Origin: Alcanivorax sp.
GTDB taxonomy: Bacteria > Pseudomonadota > Gammaproteobacteria > Pseudomonadales > Alcanivoracaceae
Length of the DNA stretch: 64,000 bases
Assembly: GCF_002726155.1 (NCBI RefSeq)
Contig: NZ_PBSH01000032.1
Location: 45,279-109,278 of the forward strand
Direction: 5' to 3'
Part shown: positions 60,334 through 64,000 of the stretch, in pieces
Layout of the letters: each line of letters opens with the position of its first letter
How positions within the stretch are numbered: position 1 is the first letter of the stretch
Position numbers and translations under genes: made by a program
Notes under the pieces: model-generated
What the model saw: the letters and a program-made list of their open reading frames with translations, nothing else
The model's database searches: none
Told to the model about the DNA's origin: nothing

Positions 60334-61047
60334 GTGACCGTTTCTTATATCGCACCGCAGTGGCAGTCCCGTCTTGACCGCAATGGCATGGCCGGATTCG
60401 ATCTCATGTGGGCACTACCCACCGAGTGGGTTGAAACACCAAATTATCGTCGCGGCGGATGGAGCGGTGTGACCCGGCATCAGCTGGATGATGGTCAGTG
60501 GATTTACGTCAAACGCCAGCAGAATCAATTCCGACGCATGGCTTGTAAACCCTGGCAAATGCGGCCCACTTACTTTCATGAATTTAGGGCGTTGCAGCGC
60601 CTTCAGTCCGCCGCCATTCCGGTGGTGGAATGGCTTTATTACGGCGAGCGCGACGGTGCAGCAATACTGGTGACGCTGGCGCCGCCAGGCTATGTGGACC
60701 TGGCTTGCTTTGCCAAGACCCAGGACGATGCGCAATTACGGATAGTGATGATGCGCCTGTTGCGTGTGCTGCACAGTTTGCACCGCAACCGCTGGCAGCA
60801 TGGCGCCTGCTATCCAGCTCATGTGCTGGTGCATCCGGTGTCACTGGATATCGTGCTGCTGGATCTCGAACGCTTTCGCCAGCGTTTCAGTGTGGCTGCC
60901 GCCGCCCGTTCCGATTTTTCCCAATTGCTGCGTCGCAGCCATTTCCTGTCGCCGGCTATTCGCGCTCATCTGCATGCATTGCATGAGAGGGCCGGTCGCC
61001 GTGACGCCTCCGCACTCCCCTTACACAGAGATCCCCGTCATGCTTGA
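60334..61047 (+). CDS. Lipopolysaccharide-kinase/InaA-family protein
   Basis: YVKRQQNQFRRM...FHEFRALQRLQSAAIPVVEWLYYGERDGAAILVT; HGACYPAHVLVHP; GTG start after GAGGAGG. Confidence 0.88.
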   Translation: MTVSYIAPQWQSRLDRNGMAGFDLMWALPTEWVETPNYRRGGWSGVTRHQLDDGQWIYVKRQQNQFRRMACKPWQMRPTYFHEFRALQRLQSAAIPVVEWLYYGERDGAAILVTLAPPGYVDLACFAKTQDDAQLRIVMMRLLRVLHSLHRNRWQHGACYPAHVLVHPVSLDIVLLDLERFRQRFSVAAAARSDFSQLLRRSHFLSPAIRAHLHALHERAGRRDASALPLHRDPRHA

Positions 61048-61693
61048 TGATGTTGTTGCGCTGTCCCGAGACCGGGTCAAGATGGATGAGAAAACAGTAT
61101 TGCGTTATGCCAACCGGAAGCCGGCCAAACACGCTGCGGAAATGGCGCTGGTTGAGCGTTCCATGCCAGACCTGCCTGCCGGTGCCCGCGTGCTGGACGC
61201 TCCCTGTGGTGCTGGTCGCCTTAGCCTGTGGATGGCTCAGCAAGGCTGGGACGTATCCGCCATGGATCTGGGTAGTGCTGCTGCGGACTTTACCCGGAAA
61301 TTACTGACCGATAATGCATTGTCGGGTGAGGTAGACGTTGGCGATGTTTTTGCCATGCCCTGGGAGCGTCGGGAATTTAAATTGGTGGTGTGTTTTCGTT
61401 TGATTCACCATTTTCCGGATGCGCAAATCCGTGAAAAATTATTGACCGAATTGGCCCGGGTAGCGGATCAGCACTTGCTGGTGTCGTACCTTTCTCCCTG
61501 GTCTTATACTGGCCTGAAACGCTGGTTGAGATATCGACTCACGGGGCGTCGTAGCCGGCAGAACCATACATCGTTGACTGAATTGCAATCTGTGCTTGAG
61601 CCACTGGGGTTTATTCTGGCAAGGGATGTTGCGCAGCGGCGTTACTTCCATGCGCTGCACATGGCGTACTTTATTCGTGTGAGTAACCGGTGA
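61040..61693 (+). CDS. Class I SAM-dependent methyltransferase
   Basis: ARVLDAPCGAGRLSLWMAQQGWDVSAMDLG motif I; overlaps the InaA-like gene. Confidence 0.88.
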   Translation: MLDDVVALSRDRVKMDEKTVLRYANRKPAKHAAEMALVERSMPDLPAGARVLDAPCGAGRLSLWMAQQGWDVSAMDLGSAAADFTRKLLTDNALSGEVDVGDVFAMPWERREFKLVVCFRLIHHFPDAQIREKLLTELARVADQHLLVSYLSPWSYTGLKRWLRYRLTGRRSRQNHTSLTELQSVLEPLGFILARDVAQRRYFHALHMAYFIRVSNR

Positions 61694-61743
61694 AGCGGAG
61701 CGCTTGATCGCCTTTGTACACCCTCCGGTGTGATAACCGCAAC

Positions 61744-61779
61744 AGCCCGCGCCGGTAATCCGGGCGCGGGCTCTTTTTT
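61744..61779 (+). terminator. Intrinsic terminator
   Basis: AGCCCGCGCCGGTAATCCGGGCGCGGGCTCTTTTTTT. Confidence 0.92.
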
Positions 61780-61829
61780 TACCTGCTTGTTAGTAGTGCA
61801 CCAATACTCGGTGTGTTCGGCAGCGGTAT

Positions 61830-62696
61830 TCAAGCTGCCCGGATATTTTTCTTTGGCTCGGGCAGGCTCTTACGCCATTCTTCAATCAGCGCACTGTTGT
61901 CGTCGTCCCAGGGGTGGAAGCCGGGTTTCAGGTAGCTGAACCAGGCGGGGATTATGCTGCTGATCACGCCTCTGTAGCCAAACCCTTTCCACAGCCCTTT
62001 GGCTAGGGTGAGAGGTTTACGGTGGACATTGTCTCGCTTGAGCATCTGCCAGGTGAAGTAGCTGGAGAAGCCGATCAGGTAGGCAGTGCTGGAGAGGAAC
62101 AGGCGCTGGCGTTCCAGGTAGTTACCGTTCACGTCCGTGTACAGGTCGTAGGCCACGGCCTTGTGTTCGGTTTCTTCAATGGCGTGCCAAACCCACAGGT
62201 CGCGTACCGCCGGGTCCATCTTTTTCATCAGGTCCGGGCGGCGCAGGATGGCGTCGGCCAGAATGGCAGTAAAGTGCTCCAGGCCGGCGGTGGCCGCCAG
62301 CTGCTGGCGTTTGCTCATGTATTTGCGGGCACCGGCCAGCAGCTTGTTGGTGACACCCAGAGCATGGGCAACGATGTCGTCATATTTGCCATCGGCAATC
62401 AGGTCATTGAAGGCCTGATGTTCCAGGGAGTGCATGGCTTCCTGGCCAATAAAGCCGGAAATATCCTTCTGGCGATCCTTGTCCTCTACCTGGTCGCGCA
62501 GGGCACGCACAGAATCCACGAAGAAACGTTCACCGTCGGGAAAGGTCAGCGACAGGATATTCAGCAGATGGGTCAGCACCGGGTCGTTATCAAACCAGTA
62601 ATCATCGTGCTGTATGCCATCGAAGGAAAACCCCATACGGCGGGGTACGATGGGCACAACCGGTGCCTCATGTTTTTTTGTCAGCGGCAATTTCAT
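61830..62696 (-). CDS. Metal-dependent hydrolase family protein (PF10118-like)
   Basis: FIGQEAMHSLEHQAFN; WHAIEETEHKAVAYDLY conserved His/Glu motifs. Confidence 0.88.
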   Translation of the reverse strand: MKLPLTKKHEAPVVPIVPRRMGFSFDGIQHDDYWFDNDPVLTHLLNILSLTFPDGERFFVDSVRALRDQVEDKDRQKDISGFIGQEAMHSLEHQAFNDLIADGKYDDIVAHALGVTNKLLAGARKYMSKRQQLAATAGLEHFTAILADAILRRPDLMKKMDPAVRDLWVWHAIEETEHKAVAYDLYTDVNGNYLERQRLFLSSTAYLIGFSSYFTWQMLKRDNVHRKPLTLAKGLWKGFGYRGVISSIIPAWFSYLKPGFHPWDDDNSALIEEWRKSLPEPKKNIRAA

Positions 62697-62791
62697 GTTG
62701 GCTCCTGGCGCAAATGCCATTGGTGACATTGCTCAATGACAACTACTATGCAGGCAGGGATAACCAAGTTCTTGTCGTGGAGGGCCAACAA

Positions 62792-63829
62792 ATGGTGAGT
62801 TCGGGCCGCACCTGGGGAAATGCCGGGGTGCCGGGCATCTATGTGGTGCTGTTGTACGACCTGTTGGTGGCCCTGAAGCTGGATGCGCCGGCCCTGCTGG
62901 TGGGGTTGGGGGTGAGTCGGGATGAGCTGCTGGCGGTGGATCGCCGGGTCTCCATGTCCCTGGCCCAGACAGTGGCCGAGCGCGGGGTTGAAATGGTGGG
63001 GGACCGTGGCCTGGGGTTTCGCTATGCCCGCGCCATGAGCATTACCCTGCATGGCCCGGTGGGGCTGTTGGCCCTGTCCAGCGCCAGCGCTCAGGATGCC
63101 CTTGATGCGGCTTGCCGGTTTCTCGGCCTGCGCGCCCCGTTTCTGGAAATTCATCAGGCCCGCCATGCAGACCGGGCCCATCTTCAATTACGCAGCACCC
63201 GCCCGTTAGGGGTGGCCCATGATTTTATTATCGAAGCCATGCTGGTGGGGCTGGCGTTCATGATCGAGCAGCTGTTGGAGAGCCTGCCGGAGGGGCTGGA
63301 GATTCACCGTCGCGGGCCCGCGCCGGCCTGGCTGGCGGCGCTGCGGGACGATGTAGGGGTGCCGGTGCGGTTTGATCAGTCGGAAGACGCGCTGGTGTTC
63401 CCCTTGTCTGCGCTGGAGGCGCGGCCGCGGCTGGCGGACCCGCAGGTGGCAGCGATTGCCCGGGAGCAGTGCGAGATGGAGTTTCGTCAGTGGCGCACGG
63501 AAGAAGATGGCGTGATGGCGGAGCGTATCCGCGCAGCGTTGCAGGACCATGCGGCGCCGTTGCCGTCGCTTGAATGCATGGCGAATCGGCTGGCGGTGTC
63601 TGCCCGCACTCTGAAGCGTCACTTGCAGCAGGTCGGGTTGAGCTATCGCCAGTTGCAGGACGAAGAGCGCTATCGGCAGGCTTGCCGCTTGTTGGGGAAG
63701 GCGGAGCAGAGTATCAGCGAGGTGGCTTATCATCTTGGTTACAATGATGTGGCGAACTTTTCCAAGGCGTTCAAGCGCTGGAGTGGACTGACTCCGAAGG
63801 GCTATCGGGAGCAACACTCGTGGGTGTGA
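62792..63829 (+). CDS. AraC-family transcriptional regulator with N-terminal arabinose-binding-like domain
   Basis: C-terminal LAVSARTLKRHLQQVGLSYRQLQDEERYRQACRLL...VAYHLGYNDVANFSKAFKRWSGLTPKGYR. Confidence 0.92.
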   Translation: MVSSGRTWGNAGVPGIYVVLLYDLLVALKLDAPALLVGLGVSRDELLAVDRRVSMSLAQTVAERGVEMVGDRGLGFRYARAMSITLHGPVGLLALSSASAQDALDAACRFLGLRAPFLEIHQARHADRAHLQLRSTRPLGVAHDFIIEAMLVGLAFMIEQLLESLPEGLEIHRRGPAPAWLAALRDDVGVPVRFDQSEDALVFPLSALEARPRLADPQVAAIAREQCEMEFRQWRTEEDGVMAERIRAALQDHAAPLPSLECMANRLAVSARTLKRHLQQVGLSYRQLQDEERYRQACRLLGKAEQSISEVAYHLGYNDVANFSKAFKRWSGLTPKGYREQHSWV

Positions 63830-63986
63830 GGCGCGAGTAACGAGTTTCGCGTTGCGAAGATCAAAACCTTTACAGGCCAGGCGCTTCGGTTTTTGCTTTT
63901 CGAAACTCGAAACTCGAAACTCGAAACTCGAAACTCGAAACTCGAAACTCGAAACTCGAAACTCGAAACTCGAAACTCGAAACTCG
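63830..63986. repeat. Heptamer inverted-arm element with a (CGAAACT) tandem array of about 12 units
   Basis: GCGAGTAACGAGTTTCG arm, spacer, then perfect 7-bp repeat CGAAACT from 63901 to about 63986. Confidence 0.95.
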
Positions 63987-64000
63987 TAGGTCTTGCCCCC

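Noticed and set aside
63901-63986. Possible CRISPR-like array
   Set aside because: A uniform 7-bp tandem unit with no spacers and no cas genes; it is a microsatellite.
1-64000. tRNA, rRNA, prophage, integrase, restriction or other defence genes
   Set aside because: None recognised on reading either strand; the window is mainly housekeeping genes.

Overview
The window looks like a core chromosomal segment of a high-GC hydrocarbonoclastic-type gammaproteobacterium. Gene order and protein sequences look Alcanivorax-like, but this is from memory and not searched. About 60 genes can be named. They include prkA/yeaH/spoVR, lptD-surA-pdxA-rsmA-apaG-apaH, amgK-murU, rpe, cyoABCD-surf1-regBA, trpEGDC, vfr, speD, coq7, a Ycf46-like AAA ATPase, purHD, dusB-fis, prmA, accBC-aroQ, dsbD and a QseBC-like two-component pair. 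I saw no rRNA, tRNA, CRISPR, prophage or recognisable defence locus. The most unusual content lies between the genes. (1) Degenerate 7-bp-periodic repeats in several word families (CACGCNN, ACTCGNN, AACTTTN, GTTGATA/TGTCAAT, GCTGNNA) often form inverted arms; they sit in intra-operon gaps or beside a recurrent AGGCCGCGC terminator, and one has expanded into about 12 perfect CGAAACT copies at the window end. (2) REPIN-like GTAGGAGC inverted repeats. (3) A 164-bp gapless imperfect palindrome (MITE-like) between surf1 and regB. (4) A 25-bp inverted repeat enclosing a fragment of an HD-phosphohydrolase gene whose intact relative lies 0.8 kb away. Protein-level points of interest are a 7TMR-DISM hybrid kinase with degenerate ATP-binding boxes, overlapping a double-cNMP-binding/rhodanese gene, and His-rich tails on CyoA and CyoD. 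Regulatory candidates are an ANR/FNR box before cyoA and a Trp-Arg-Trp leader peptide before trpE.
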